A DNA stretch of 64,000 nt, from contig SUZN01000001.1 in assembly GCA_015059905.1 (NCBI GenBank), positions 372,001-436,000 on the forward strand, written 5' to 3'. Position 1 is the first letter of the stretch. Each line of letters opens with the position of its first letter. Positions 8,767 through 16,560 of the stretch are shown here, piece after piece. The translations under genes and the position numbers were made by a program. This DNA comes from Rikenellaceae bacterium (lineage in GTDB: Bacteria > Bacteroidota > Bacteroidia > Bacteroidales > Rikenellaceae). The notes under the pieces were generated by a model. It saw nothing but the letters and a program-made list of their open reading frames with translations, did not search any database and had not been told where the DNA came from.

Positions 8767-9467
8767 TACAGCAGGAAACTCAAGTCATCACCTGGATTAA
8801 CCTCATAAGTGGCAACGCCTTTCTTGAAGATACGCATTGGTCGTTTGCCGATAAGTTCCATCTTGCCATCGTGCAGATGCAACATACAACCCTCGCGCAG
8901 ACCTACCACCCAGCGGCGTGGGTTTGCTACGATGTACTCGGCAATACGCTGCTCGCGTGTCTCGCCAGCGTGACCTTCGGGGTTGGCATCCAGGTAGTGA
9001 GGGTTAATCTGAAACTTCACCGCGCCGATAGCCTTGAATGACTCTGGCTCAACGATAGGCATATCGTTCGTTGTGCAGATAGTGGGACAGCATACGTTGC
9101 TACCAGCCGACCAGCCGACGTAAGGCGTTCCTTGCTTGATTTTGCTGAGTATAGCTGTCATCAGACCCTGCTGCTGCATCTTCTTCGCCAAAGCGAATGT
9201 GTTACCACCACCCACGCAGATAGCCTCTGCCTCGCGAATCATCTTGCGAGGGTTCTTGGCGCGGTGGATTGAGCGCACCTTCACACCAATCTCGTTGAAA
9301 CGAGCCTGCACTTTTGCCTCATATTCAGCATATGAGAAGGTAACGGCTGCGTATGGAACGAAAACCACTTCCTTGACGCCTGCGAGGAAATTTCCTATGT
9401 TTTTTATTGGATATTGCAGATATGGCTCACCTGCGTTGGTTGAATTTGATATCAATAATAAGTTCAT
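8766..9467 (-). CDS. pepE: Alpha-aspartyl dipeptidase (peptidase E)
   Basis: Serine peptidase (family S51) that cleaves N-terminal Asp-Xaa dipeptides in the cytoplasm. The 233-residue protein shows the expected triad at Ser120 (GWSAGSN), Asp135 and His157 (NPHYLD), the same numbering I recall for the Salmonella enzyme. The GGGNT oxyanion motif is at 86-90. It is the first gene of the pepE-yraN-waaA unit. A minus-strand -7 motif TAAATTTG lies at 9546-9539. Confidence 0.93.
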   Translation of the reverse strand: MNLLLISNSTNAGEPYLQYPIKNIGNFLAGVKEVVFVPYAAVTFSYAEYEAKVQARFNEIGVKVRSIHRAKNPRKMIREAEAICVGGGNTFALAKKMQQQGLMTAILSKIKQGTPYVGWSAGSNVCCPTICTTNDMPIVEPESFKAIGAVKFQINPHYLDANPEGHAGETREQRIAEYIVANPRRWVVGLREGCMLHLHDGKMELIGKRPMRIFKKGVATYEVNPGDDLSFLL

Positions 9468-9559
9468 AATTTGTTGGTTTTTAGTTAGTTGTCTTACTTT
9501 GTCGGTATGGGCAATGTAAAATAATTGCCTTTCGATGCCAAATTTAATAAAAAAAGTGT

Positions 9560-9567
9560 TATTTTTG
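9560..9567 (+). promoter_or_regulatory. -7 promoter element of acpP
   Basis: TATTTTTG matches TAnnTTTG and would start the transcript near 9574, about 60 bases before the acpP ATG. No clear -33 TTTG was found at the usual spacing. A divergent minus-strand -7 (9546-9539) for pepE lies 13 bases away. Confidence 0.5.
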
Positions 9568-9634
9568 CGCTGAAAGTAATGAAAAGATTGAAACCAATCT
9601 AATAATAAATTGTTAAACTTAAAAAATTAAAGTT

Positions 9635-9871
9635 ATGTCAGAAGTACAGGCAAAGGTTGTCGAGATCATCGTTGACAAGTTGGGCGTTAAGGCAGAAGAG
9701 GTAGTGCCAGAGGCAAGCTTCACAGCTCACCTTGGTGCAGATTCTTTGGATTCAGTAGAGCTCATTATGGAGTTCGAGAAGGCTTTCGACATCCAGATTC
9801 CAGATGAGGATGCCGAGAAGATCACTACTGTAGGCGCTGCTATCGAGTACGTTGAGGCTCACACAAAATAA
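9635..9871 (+). CDS. acpP: Acyl carrier protein
   Basis: A 78-residue acidic four-helix carrier for growing fatty acids. The phosphopantetheine attachment site is Ser37 in GADSLDS. Length, acidity and the motif [21 protein letters not shown] are typical. Codon use is strongly biased, as expected for a very highly expressed gene. In many Bacteroidetes fabF follows directly; here the next gene is rnc. Confidence 0.98.
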   Translation: MSEVQAKVVEIIVDKLGVKAEEVVPEASFTAHLGADSLDSVELIMEFEKAFDIQIPDEDAEKITTVGAAIEYVEAHTK

Positions 9872-10093
9872 ATAATCTCTTCCTTTACGACGCACAACCC
9901 CATTGTGGGTGTGGCGTGTAATAGTGATTATGCCCTCTCCGCCCTTTGGCGAGAGTGAGGGTGTGTGGAATGTTATGTTCTACGAAAAGAGTTAGGGCTA
10001 TATCGGGGGATTAAACTCCCTCGATTTAGTCCGTTTTTTGTAGTGTTAAACACAGTAAAACGGTCGGCTACAAGGTGCGACCTATCTATTTTT

Positions 10094-10966
10094 ATGTTTG
10101 ATTTCATTCTTCGTCCCCTGCGCCGTAATTTCGGCAAGGACAAGATGTTTTACAGGGCGGTAGATGATATGTTTGGCTTCATCGCCCACAATATTGAACT
10201 CTATAAGCTGGCTTTGATACACAAGTCGGCTTCGGTGGTGTTGGAGGATGGTCAGCACATCAACAACGAGCGTCTGGAGTTTTTGGGAGATGCTGTTATT
10301 GAGAGTGTTACGTCGGATTATCTCTTTATTGAGTTCCCCGACAAAAATGAGGGTTTTCTTACGCAATTGCGCTCGAAGATGGTTTCGCGTCAGTCGCTCA
10401 ATGGCGTAGCAAAACGCATTGGATTAGACGAGCACGTCATCACCAACTCCTCACACAACGTGTCGCAGAAACATATCTATGGTGATGCGTTTGAGGCTAT
10501 GATGGGAGCGATATATCTTGATCAGGGATACGATTTTGTCAATCGACTGCTGATAAACAAAATATTTGTCAATTATCTTAAACTAGACTCGTTGCTTGAG
10601 TCGGAGACCGACTTTAAGAGCCGCCTGATTGAGTGGTGTCAGAAGAATCATCACACAATCGAGTTCTCGACAGCAAACGATAAGACCTACTCTACGGCAC
10701 ATCCATTCTTCTACTCGAAGGTGCTGATTGACGGTATGGAGGTAGGCTATGGCGCGGGCGAGTCAAAGAAGGAGGCGGAGCAGCGTGCTTGCTTCTCTGT
10801 GTCGCAGGGATTTAGCGATAACGACTGCACGAAGTTGATGGATAAGCTCGATAATATTGATGCAAAGAAATCGGAGGAGACTCCCGTTGCGGTGTCAGCC
10901 CCAGCCCTAGCAAAGCGAACTCGTAAACCTCGTCAAAAGGTTGTAAAGAATGAAGAATCTGCGTGA
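10094..10966 (+). CDS. rnc: Ribonuclease III
   Basis: Double-strand-specific endoribonuclease for rRNA and mRNA processing. The 290-residue form begins MFDFILRPLRR at ATG 10094; an in-frame start at 9965 lies in intergenic-looking sequence and adds 43 residues without family similarity. The signature NERLEFLGDA is at 58-67, followed by the second acidic cluster (GDAFEAMMGAIYLDQG), then a double-stranded RNA-binding domain (about 175-245) and a basic tail (KRTRKPRQKVVK). Its end overlaps radC by 17 bases. Confidence 0.95.
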   Translation: MFDFILRPLRRNFGKDKMFYRAVDDMFGFIAHNIELYKLALIHKSASVVLEDGQHINNERLEFLGDAVIESVTSDYLFIEFPDKNEGFLTQLRSKMVSRQSLNGVAKRIGLDEHVITNSSHNVSQKHIYGDAFEAMMGAIYLDQGYDFVNRLLINKIFVNYLKLDSLLESETDFKSRLIEWCQKNHHTIEFSTANDKTYSTAHPFFYSKVLIDGMEVGYGAGESKKEAEQRACFSVSQGFSDNDCTKLMDKLDNIDAKKSEETPVAVSAPALAKRTRKPRQKVVKNEESA

Positions 10967-11600
10967 TAAACTGCTCTCGCGAGGCGCTGCATCGTTGAGT
11001 GATAAGGAGCTGCTTGCTGTGTTGGTTGATTCGTCAAGCGATGGACGCGATGCGCAGCAGATAGCCGAGGGTTTGCTCTCGGCGTGTGGCTCGTTGCAGG
11101 GTGTGGTGCGCTCGGAGTTAAGCCGTTTGCGTATGGTCGAAGGCATTGGAGTGCGTCGTGCTGAGCGATTGGTCGTGGCGGCAGAGATTGGGCGAAGGGT
11201 GTCGGCTGTCAGTGATACGGAGGTTACGTGCGTTTCGACCGATGCCGATGTGGTGCGCCTGATGCGTCCGCTGATGGAGTCTATGTCGCACGAGGAGTGT
11301 TGGGTGCTGTATCTTACATCGTCTAACAGACTCATTGAACGTCAGCGGGTTAGTCAAGGTGGTGTGCAAGCTACGGTGGTGGACCATCGTTTGATTGTAA
11401 AGCGTGCGCTGGAGCTGCTCTCGACGCAGATAATTTTGGTGCATAACCACCCGTCGGGTGCTGCCGAGCCAAGCCCTGCGGATAAGACTTTGACACAGAA
11501 GGTGGCGGATGCGGCGGCGTTGTTTGATATCAGGCTGCTCGACCACGTCATCATATCGCGTGAGGGGAATTTCTCGTTCCGCCGCGAACATCTTTTATAG
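10950..11600 (+). CDS. radC: RadC-like JAB/MPN domain protein
   Basis: A 216-residue member of the RadC family: N-terminal helix-hairpin-helix-like region (LRMVEGIGVRRAERL), then a JAMM metalloprotease-like domain with His165-Asn-His167-Pro-Ser-Gly and the downstream Asp (LFDIRLLDHVIIS). The old link to DNA repair is doubtful and the biochemical function is unsettled. The start inside rnc is preceded by an AAAGG ribosome site about 10 bases upstream; the overlap suggests co-translation with rnc. Confidence 0.9.
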   Translation: MKNLRDKLLSRGAASLSDKELLAVLVDSSSDGRDAQQIAEGLLSACGSLQGVVRSELSRLRMVEGIGVRRAERLVVAAEIGRRVSAVSDTEVTCVSTDADVVRLMRPLMESMSHEECWVLYLTSSNRLIERQRVSQGGVQATVVDHRLIVKRALELLSTQIILVHNHPSGAAEPSPADKTLTQKVADAAALFDIRLLDHVIISREGNFSFRREHLL

Positions 11601-11604
11601 CAAA

Positions 11605-11629
11605 AATGAGCCGCCACAACGGCTCATTT
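11605..11629 (+). terminator. Hairpin after radC
   Basis: AATGAGCCG, loop CCACAA, CGGCTCATT, followed by the T-rich stretch TCTATTTTC. A probable intrinsic terminator of the rnc-radC unit. Confidence 0.7.
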
Positions 11630-11693
11630 CTATTTTCAGGCTTTTATCTTTGATAAAATAACACAAAAAAGCCATCATTTTGTGGAAAATAGT

Positions 11694-11701
11694 TATCTTT
11701 G
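11694..11701 (+). promoter_or_regulatory. -7 promoter element of the glycyl-tRNA synthetase gene
   Basis: TATCTTTG matches TAnnTTTG, 38 bases before the start codon. A second TATCTTTG at 11645-11652 lies further upstream. Neither has a clear -33 TTTG at the consensus distance. Confidence 0.5.
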
Positions 11702-11739
11702 CAAGATAAAATACGAGAAAAACATAAAACATTTGAGAT

Positions 11740-13284
11740 ATGACACAAGAGGAGTTGTTCAAGAAGCTTATCGCTCACTGTAAGGAGTATGGTTTTATCT
11801 TCCCTTCGAGCGAGATTTATGACGGTCTTGGTGCCGTTTATGATTATGGTCAGAATGGTGTTGAGCTGAAGAATAACATCAAGCGTTATTGGTGGGATTC
11901 TATGGTTAAGCTCAACGAGAATATCGTTGGTATCGACGCTGCAATCTTTATGCACCCAAAGACTTGGGAGGCATCAGGTCACGTTGCAGCCTTCAACGAC
12001 CCACTCATCGACAACAAGGACTCAAAGAAGCGCTATCGTGCCGATGTGCTGATAGAGGATTGGATGGCGAAGCAGGATGAGAAGATTCAGAAGGAGGTTG
12101 ATAAGGCGAAGAAGCGTTTTGGCGAGGCTTTCGATGAGGCTCAGTACCGTGCAACATCTCCTCGCGTTCTGGATATCGCTGCAAAGCGTGATGCAGTTCA
12201 CGAGCGTTTTGCAAATGCTCTGAACGACAATAACCTCGAGGAGTTGAAGCAGATTATCCTCGATTGCGAGATTGTTTGCCCTATCTCTGGTACTCGCAAC
12301 TGGACTGACGTGCGTCAGTTCAACTTGATGTTCTCTACACAGATGGGCTCAACTGCCGAGGGCGCAAACACAATCTACCTTCGCCCAGAGACTGCACAGG
12401 GTATCTTCGTAAACTACCTCAATGTGCAGAAGACAGGTCGTATGAAGCTCCCATTCGGTATCGCACAGATTGGTAAGGCGTTCCGTAACGAGATTGTAGC
12501 TCGTCAGTTCATCTTCCGTATGCGTGAGTTCGAGCAGATGGAGATGCAGTTCTTCGTACAGCCTGGTACCGAGATGGAGTGGTGGAACAAGTGGAAGAAT
12601 ACACGTATGGCTTGGCACCGTGCTTTGGGCTTCGGTGACGAGAACTATCGTTTCCACGACCACGACAAGTTGGCTCACTATGCCAATGCCGCTACCGACG
12701 TAGAGTTTAACTTCCCATTCGGCTTCAAGGAGGTTGAGGGTATCCACTCTCGTACCGACTTCGACCTGGGTCGTCACCAGGAGTACTCTGGTAAGAAGAT
12801 TCAGTACTTCGACGCAGAGCGAGGTGAGAGCTATGTTCCTTACGTTGTGGAGACATCTATCGGTGTGGATCGTATGTTCTTGCAGATTATGTCGGCAGCA
12901 TATTGCGAGGAGAAGCTGGAGAGTGGCGAGGAGCGCGTAGTGTTGCGTATCCCTGCTGCATTGGCTCCTACGAAGGTTGCCGTTATGCCACTTGTTAAGA
13001 AGGATGGTCTGCCAGATGTTGCTCGCAAGATTATCGACGATTTGAAATACGATTACGTAGTTGCATACGACGAGAAGGACTCTATCGGTAAGCGTTACCG
13101 CCGTCAGGATGCTATCGGTACTCCATTCTGTGTGACAGTTGATCACCAGACGCTGGAGGATGGCACAGTGACTGTTCGCCACCGCGACACTATGGCGCAG
13201 GAGCGTATCAAGATTGAGGCTCTGCGTGCAATGGTTGATGACGAGGTATCATTCCGCAAGTTATTCCAGAAGATTCAGGCGTAA
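11740..13284 (+). CDS. glyS: Glycyl-tRNA synthetase, single-chain dimeric type
   Basis: Class II synthetase charging tRNA-Gly. The 514-residue single chain is the alpha2 (eukaryote/archaea-like) form, common in Bacteroidetes, not the alpha2beta2 form. Motif 1 region (IFMHPKTWEASGHV), motif 2 (FRNEIVARQFIFRMREFEQME) and motif 3 (ETSIGVDRMFLQIM) are all visible, followed by the anticodon-binding domain from about residue 400 (APTKVAVMPLVKKDGLP). Codon bias is strong, consistent with high expression. Confidence 0.97.
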   Translation: MTQEELFKKLIAHCKEYGFIFPSSEIYDGLGAVYDYGQNGVELKNNIKRYWWDSMVKLNENIVGIDAAIFMHPKTWEASGHVAAFNDPLIDNKDSKKRYRADVLIEDWMAKQDEKIQKEVDKAKKRFGEAFDEAQYRATSPRVLDIAAKRDAVHERFANALNDNNLEELKQIILDCEIVCPISGTRNWTDVRQFNLMFSTQMGSTAEGANTIYLRPETAQGIFVNYLNVQKTGRMKLPFGIAQIGKAFRNEIVARQFIFRMREFEQMEMQFFVQPGTEMEWWNKWKNTRMAWHRALGFGDENYRFHDHDKLAHYANAATDVEFNFPFGFKEVEGIHSRTDFDLGRHQEYSGKKIQYFDAERGESYVPYVVETSIGVDRMFLQIMSAAYCEEKLESGEERVVLRIPAALAPTKVAVMPLVKKDGLPDVARKIIDDLKYDYVVAYDEKDSIGKRYRRQDAIGTPFCVTVDHQTLEDGTVTVRHRDTMAQERIKIEALRAMVDDEVSFRKLFQKIQA

Positions 13285-13304
13285 GCCATAAATATTTATC
13301 GGCT

Positions 13305-13409
13305 ATGACTAAAACTAAATACCGCCCAATGTGGGGACGCATAGCTCTTATTATAGCAGCTTGCTTTGCTGTTGGCTACGGTATAGGTAAATTGGTAGCT
13401 CTATTATAG
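13305..13409 (+). CDS. 34-residue single-pass membrane peptide upstream of ruvX
   Basis: A small frame, ATG 13305 to TAG 13407-13409. It encodes a basic N-terminus (MTKTKYRPMWGR), one hydrophobic helix of about 20 residues (IALIIAACFAVGYGIGKLVA) and a short end. The last base of its stop codon is the first base of the GTG start of ruvX, so the two are probably translationally coupled. No function is recognised. It may be a true small membrane protein or a coupling leader; conservation at the same place would decide. Confidence 0.6.
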   Translation: MTKTKYRPMWGRIALIIAACFAVGYGIGKLVALL

Positions 13410-13858
13410 TGGGCAGAATATTATCCATAGATTACGGCAAGAAGCGCACAGGGTTGGCAGTGACCGACCCTCTGCGCATTATTGCAAGTGCGCTCACAAC
13501 GGTTGAGACCAAGGAGCTGGAGAAGTACCTTGCAGACTATTTTTCAAAAAACGACGTTGATATAATAGTTCTGGGCAAGCCTTCGCAGATGAATGGTCAG
13601 CCATCGGAGACGATGCGCTATATTGAGCCGCTGGCAGGTCGTCTGCGCCACGCCTATCCCGATAAACAGGTGGTGTTGTATGACGAGCGTTTCACCTCGG
13701 TGCTGGCTCACCGCACGATGATAGAAAGTGGCATTGGCAAGATGGCTCGCCGCGATAAGGCTGTGGTGGATCGCATTTCGGCTACAATTATTCTGCAGTC
13801 GTATATGGACTCCATTGAGTATAACGCCGATAGGTTTAAGGAGGCTTTTAAGTTGTAG
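13409..13858 (+). CDS. ruvX: RuvX/YqgF family Holliday junction resolvase-like nuclease
   Basis: A 149-residue RNase H-fold protein. The first acidic residue Asp7 is in SIDYGKKRTGLAVTDP, the second acid region is VLYDERFTSV, and the third is KAVVDRISATIILQ. The family is tied to 16S rRNA 5' maturation and proposed as a resolvase. The GTG start shares a base with the stop codon of the 34-residue peptide; the next ATG would remove the catalytic strand. def follows 17 bases downstream. Confidence 0.93.
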   Translation: MGRILSIDYGKKRTGLAVTDPLRIIASALTTVETKELEKYLADYFSKNDVDIIVLGKPSQMNGQPSETMRYIEPLAGRLRHAYPDKQVVLYDERFTSVLAHRTMIESGIGKMARRDKAVVDRISATIILQSYMDSIEYNADRFKEAFKL

Positions 13859-13875
13859 AAATAAAGATTAAGAAT

Positions 13876-14421
13876 ATGATATATCCTATTGTAATTTACG
13901 GGTCGCAGACTCTGCGTAACAAGTCGGTGGACATCACTCCCGATTATCCCGATTTGAAGAAGCTCATTGACGATATGTTCCTCACTCTGGATGAGGCATC
14001 GGGCGTTGGTTTGGCTGCTCCACAGATTGGCAAGAATATTCGCCTCTTCATCGTTGATTGCACCCCTTGGGGTGAGGATGATCCAGCATTGGCTGAATAT
14101 AAGAGGGTCTTTATCAATGCCGAGATTTACGAGGTGTCGGAGGAGACCGACCTCTTTAACGAGGGTTGCTTGTCACTGCCAGGTCTGCACGAGGATGTGC
14201 GCCGCCCTGTGGCTATCAAGATGCGCTATCTGGACGAGAACTTTGTTGAGCACGACGAGTTGTTCGATGGTCTGCCAGCACGCGTTATCCAGCACGAGTA
14301 CGACCACTTGGAGGGTAAGGTCTTTACCGACAGAGTATCTCCATTGCGCCGCAATCTGCTCAAGGGCAAGATGACCAAGCTCGCCAACGGCAAGTATCGT
14401 TGCGCCTATAAGACAAAGTAG
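13876..14421 (+). CDS. def: Peptide deformylase
   Basis: Removes the formyl group from N-terminal Met of new proteins; a metalloenzyme. The 181-residue protein shows all three motifs: GVGLAAPQIG, EGCLSLPG (metal-ligand Cys) and QHEYDHLEG (two metal-ligand His and catalytic Glu). It lies in a probable ruvX-def unit. Confidence 0.97.
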   Translation: MIYPIVIYGSQTLRNKSVDITPDYPDLKKLIDDMFLTLDEASGVGLAAPQIGKNIRLFIVDCTPWGEDDPALAEYKRVFINAEIYEVSEETDLFNEGCLSLPGLHEDVRRPVAIKMRYLDENFVEHDELFDGLPARVIQHEYDHLEGKVFTDRVSPLRRNLLKGKMTKLANGKYRCAYKTK

Positions 14422-14499
14422 AATAACGATAGAATAGTCTTTACCACCGATTTTGTTACCACAACTTTTGGCGTTGAGGAGTTAAAAATGGGTGTTTCT

Positions 14500-14531
14500 T
14501 TTGGATAAAAGAAATAAAAGATTTAATTTTG
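14500..14531 (+). promoter_or_regulatory. Promoter of the tRNA-Arg gene
   Basis: TTTG at 14500-14503, a 20-base spacer and TAATTTTG at 14524-14531 give a full match to the Bacteroidetes consensus. Transcription would begin near 14538, about 28 bases before the mature tRNA. Confidence 0.75.
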
Positions 14532-14565
14532 CACCGCAAATGTCACGATGTGATGTTTTAGCGAT

Positions 14566-14639
14566 GGTTCCGTAGCTCAGTTGGATAGAGCAACAGCCTT
14601 CTAAGCTGTGGGTCGTGGGTTCGAATCCCGCCGGAATCA
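14566..14639 (+). tRNA. tRNA-Arg (anticodon TCT)
   Basis: A complete cloverleaf can be drawn. Acceptor GGTTCCG pairs CGGAATC with one G-T. The D arm is GCTC-AGTTGGAT-AGAGC. The anticodon stem ACAGC/GCTGT encloses loop CTTCTAA with anticodon TCT (14600-14602). The T arm is GTGGG-TTCGAAT-CCCGC. The discriminator is A14639 and CCA is not encoded. It reads AGA codons. It has its own promoter and terminator. Confidence 0.97.
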
Positions 14640-14650
14640 CGATTGAAACA

Positions 14651-14688
14651 AAAAATATAAGGAGTTCGATTGAACTCCTTATATTTTT
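14651..14688 (+). terminator. Intrinsic terminator after tRNA-Arg
   Basis: Perfect 17-base arms (AAAAATATAAGGAGTTC and its complement) around loop GATT, ending in a T run. It ends the tRNA transcript. Confidence 0.9.
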
Positions 14689-14809
14689 TATTCATATTAA
14701 GGCAATTAGGCGGATTTCAAACCCCGTCAAAAATCCTCAAAAATCACGTTTTTTTACTCAAAAAATACCTCAAAAATTTTTATCGAAATTTTAGTTAGAT
14801 TTTACAATT

Positions 14810-14935
14810 CTATTCAAACTCATTTTGACTCCACATCTCGCATTGAGTCATAATAGTTTCGAGTGCGGCTTCCTGCCCCTCGAGCGGATATTTGTATTTT
14901 TTGAGTAGGCGTTTCACAATGCGGCGCATACTTCC
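14810..14935 (-). pseudogene. Remnant of an hsdR 3' end, inverted
   Basis: On the minus strand, codons for MRRIVKRLLKKYKYPLEGQE through MTQCEMWSQNEFE match the last 40 residues of HsdR (22887-23005). At the DNA level about 105 bases (14827-14931 versus 22887-22992, opposite orientation) differ at only about seven positions by eye. Similarity stops abruptly upstream of the Met codon, so only a gene tail remains. It marks the left edge of the restriction island and suggests replacement or inversion of an older type I locus. The remaining bases from 14690 to 15027 hold no gene. Confidence 0.85.
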
Positions 14936-15027
14936 AAACCCCAAATGGCCTGCTCTCGCCACGAAATAGTAAAAAACGACGATATAATTGCAAATTTTTA
15001 CTACCTTTATACAAAATTTCAACTACT

Positions 15028-16539
15028 ATGGCTAAACTCAATACAGCAGATATCGGTTTTGAAGATCAGATTTGGAAGGCGGCGGATAAGATGCGCGGCA
15101 ACCTCGACGCTTCGGAGTATAAATCCGTGGTGCTTGGTCTTATCTTTTTGAAGTATATTTCGGATAAGTTCGAGGCTCGCTACGAGGAACTCATAAACGA
15201 GGGCGAGGGCTTCGAGGAGGATAAGGACGAGTACACCGCCGAGAATATTTTTTATGTCCCTTCGGAGGCTCGCTGGTCGGTCATCGCTGCGGCAGCTCAT
15301 ACTCCCGAGATTGGCACTACTATCGACAACGCTATGCGTGCTATCGAGAAGGAGAACCGCCGACTCAAAGATATTCTGCCGAAGAATTTCGCACGTCCCG
15401 AGTTGGACAAGCGCCGCTTGGGCGATGTGGTCGATTTGTTCACCAATATCAAGATGCACGAGCACGGCGACTCGAAGGATATCCTCGGTCGTGCCTACGA
15501 ATACTGCCTCTCGAAGTTTGCCGAGGCGGAGGGCAAGCTGGCGGGCGAATTCTACACCCCTGCTTGCATCGTGAAAACCCTTGTCAATGTCTTGGAACCA
15601 TACGCAGGTCGTGTCTATGACCCTTGCTGCGGCTCGGGCGGTATGTTTGTGCAGTCGGCGAAGTTTATCGAGAGCCACGCTGGCAATATCAACCAAATCT
15701 CGGTCTATGGTCAGGACTCTAACCCTACAACCTGGAAGATGGCGCAGATGAACTTGGCTATTCGTGGCATTGAGGCGGACCTCGGACAGTATAACGCCGA
15801 CACTTTCTTCAATGACTGCCACCCGACCTTGAAGGCTGATTTTGTGTTGGCAAACCCGCCATTCAACCTCTCCGATTGGGGCGCAGACAAGCTCGCTGAC
15901 GATGTGCGCTGGAAGTTCGGCACACCGCCTAATGGCAACGCCAACTTCGCGTGGATTCAGCATATCATCCACCACCTCGCACCTGCGGGCAGAGCGGGCG
16001 TTGTGCTTGCCAATGGCTCGCTGTCGAGCCAGAGCGGTGGCGAGGGCGATATTCGCCGTAAGTTGGTCGAGGCGGACTTGGTCGATTGCATCGTGGCTAT
16101 GCCGTCGCAGTTGTTCTACACTACGCAGATACCAGTTTCGATTTGGTTTTTCAATAAGGCGAAGAAGCAGAAGGGCAAGACCTTGTTTATTGATGCTCGC
16201 AACCTCGGCACTATGGTTACGCGCAAACTGCGTGAGCTGACTGATGGCGCCCAGGGCGATATTATGCGTATTGCCGACACTTATAAGGCGTTCACCGAGG
16301 GCACTCTCGCCGATGAAAAGGGCTTTTGCACTGTGGTCGATATCGCCAAGATTAAGGAGCAGGACTTTATCCTCACGCCTGGGCGCTATGTAGGCATTGC
16401 CGAGCAGGAGCAGGACGCCGAGCCATTTGAGGAGAAGATGTCGCGCCTTACGGGCGAACTCGCCACCCTCTTTGAGCAGTCGCACACCCTCGAAGCCGAA
16501 ATCAAAAAACAACTCGAAAGTATTGGGTATAAATTGTAG
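15028..16539 (+). CDS. hsdM: Type I restriction-modification system, methyltransferase subunit HsdM
   Basis: N6-adenine methyltransferase subunit. The 503-residue protein has an N-terminal HsdM helical domain (MRGNLDASEYKSVVLGLIFL), the SAM motif I DPCCGSGGMFV near residue 197, and the catalytic NPPF near residue 275 (FVLANPPFNLSDWG). It acts with HsdS (18383) to methylate the target and with HsdR (19985) to restrict. Two non-standard genes are inserted in the operon. Confidence 0.97.
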   Translation: MAKLNTADIGFEDQIWKAADKMRGNLDASEYKSVVLGLIFLKYISDKFEARYEELINEGEGFEEDKDEYTAENIFYVPSEARWSVIAAAAHTPEIGTTIDNAMRAIEKENRRLKDILPKNFARPELDKRRLGDVVDLFTNIKMHEHGDSKDILGRAYEYCLSKFAEAEGKLAGEFYTPACIVKTLVNVLEPYAGRVYDPCCGSGGMFVQSAKFIESHAGNINQISVYGQDSNPTTWKMAQMNLAIRGIEADLGQYNADTFFNDCHPTLKADFVLANPPFNLSDWGADKLADDVRWKFGTPPNGNANFAWIQHIIHHLAPAGRAGVVLANGSLSSQSGGEGDIRRKLVEADLVDCIVAMPSQLFYTTQIPVSIWFFNKAKKQKGKTLFIDARNLGTMVTRKLRELTDGAQGDIMRIADTYKAFTEGTLADEKGFCTVVDIAKIKEQDFILTPGRYVGIAEQEQDAEPFEEKMSRLTGELATLFEQSHTLEAEIKKQLESIGYKL

Positions 16540-16560
16540 AAACGACAAGATGAAGAAACT

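Noticed and set aside
12349..13182. A 277-codon open frame on the minus strand
   Set aside because: It is antisense to glyS and has no recognisable motif.
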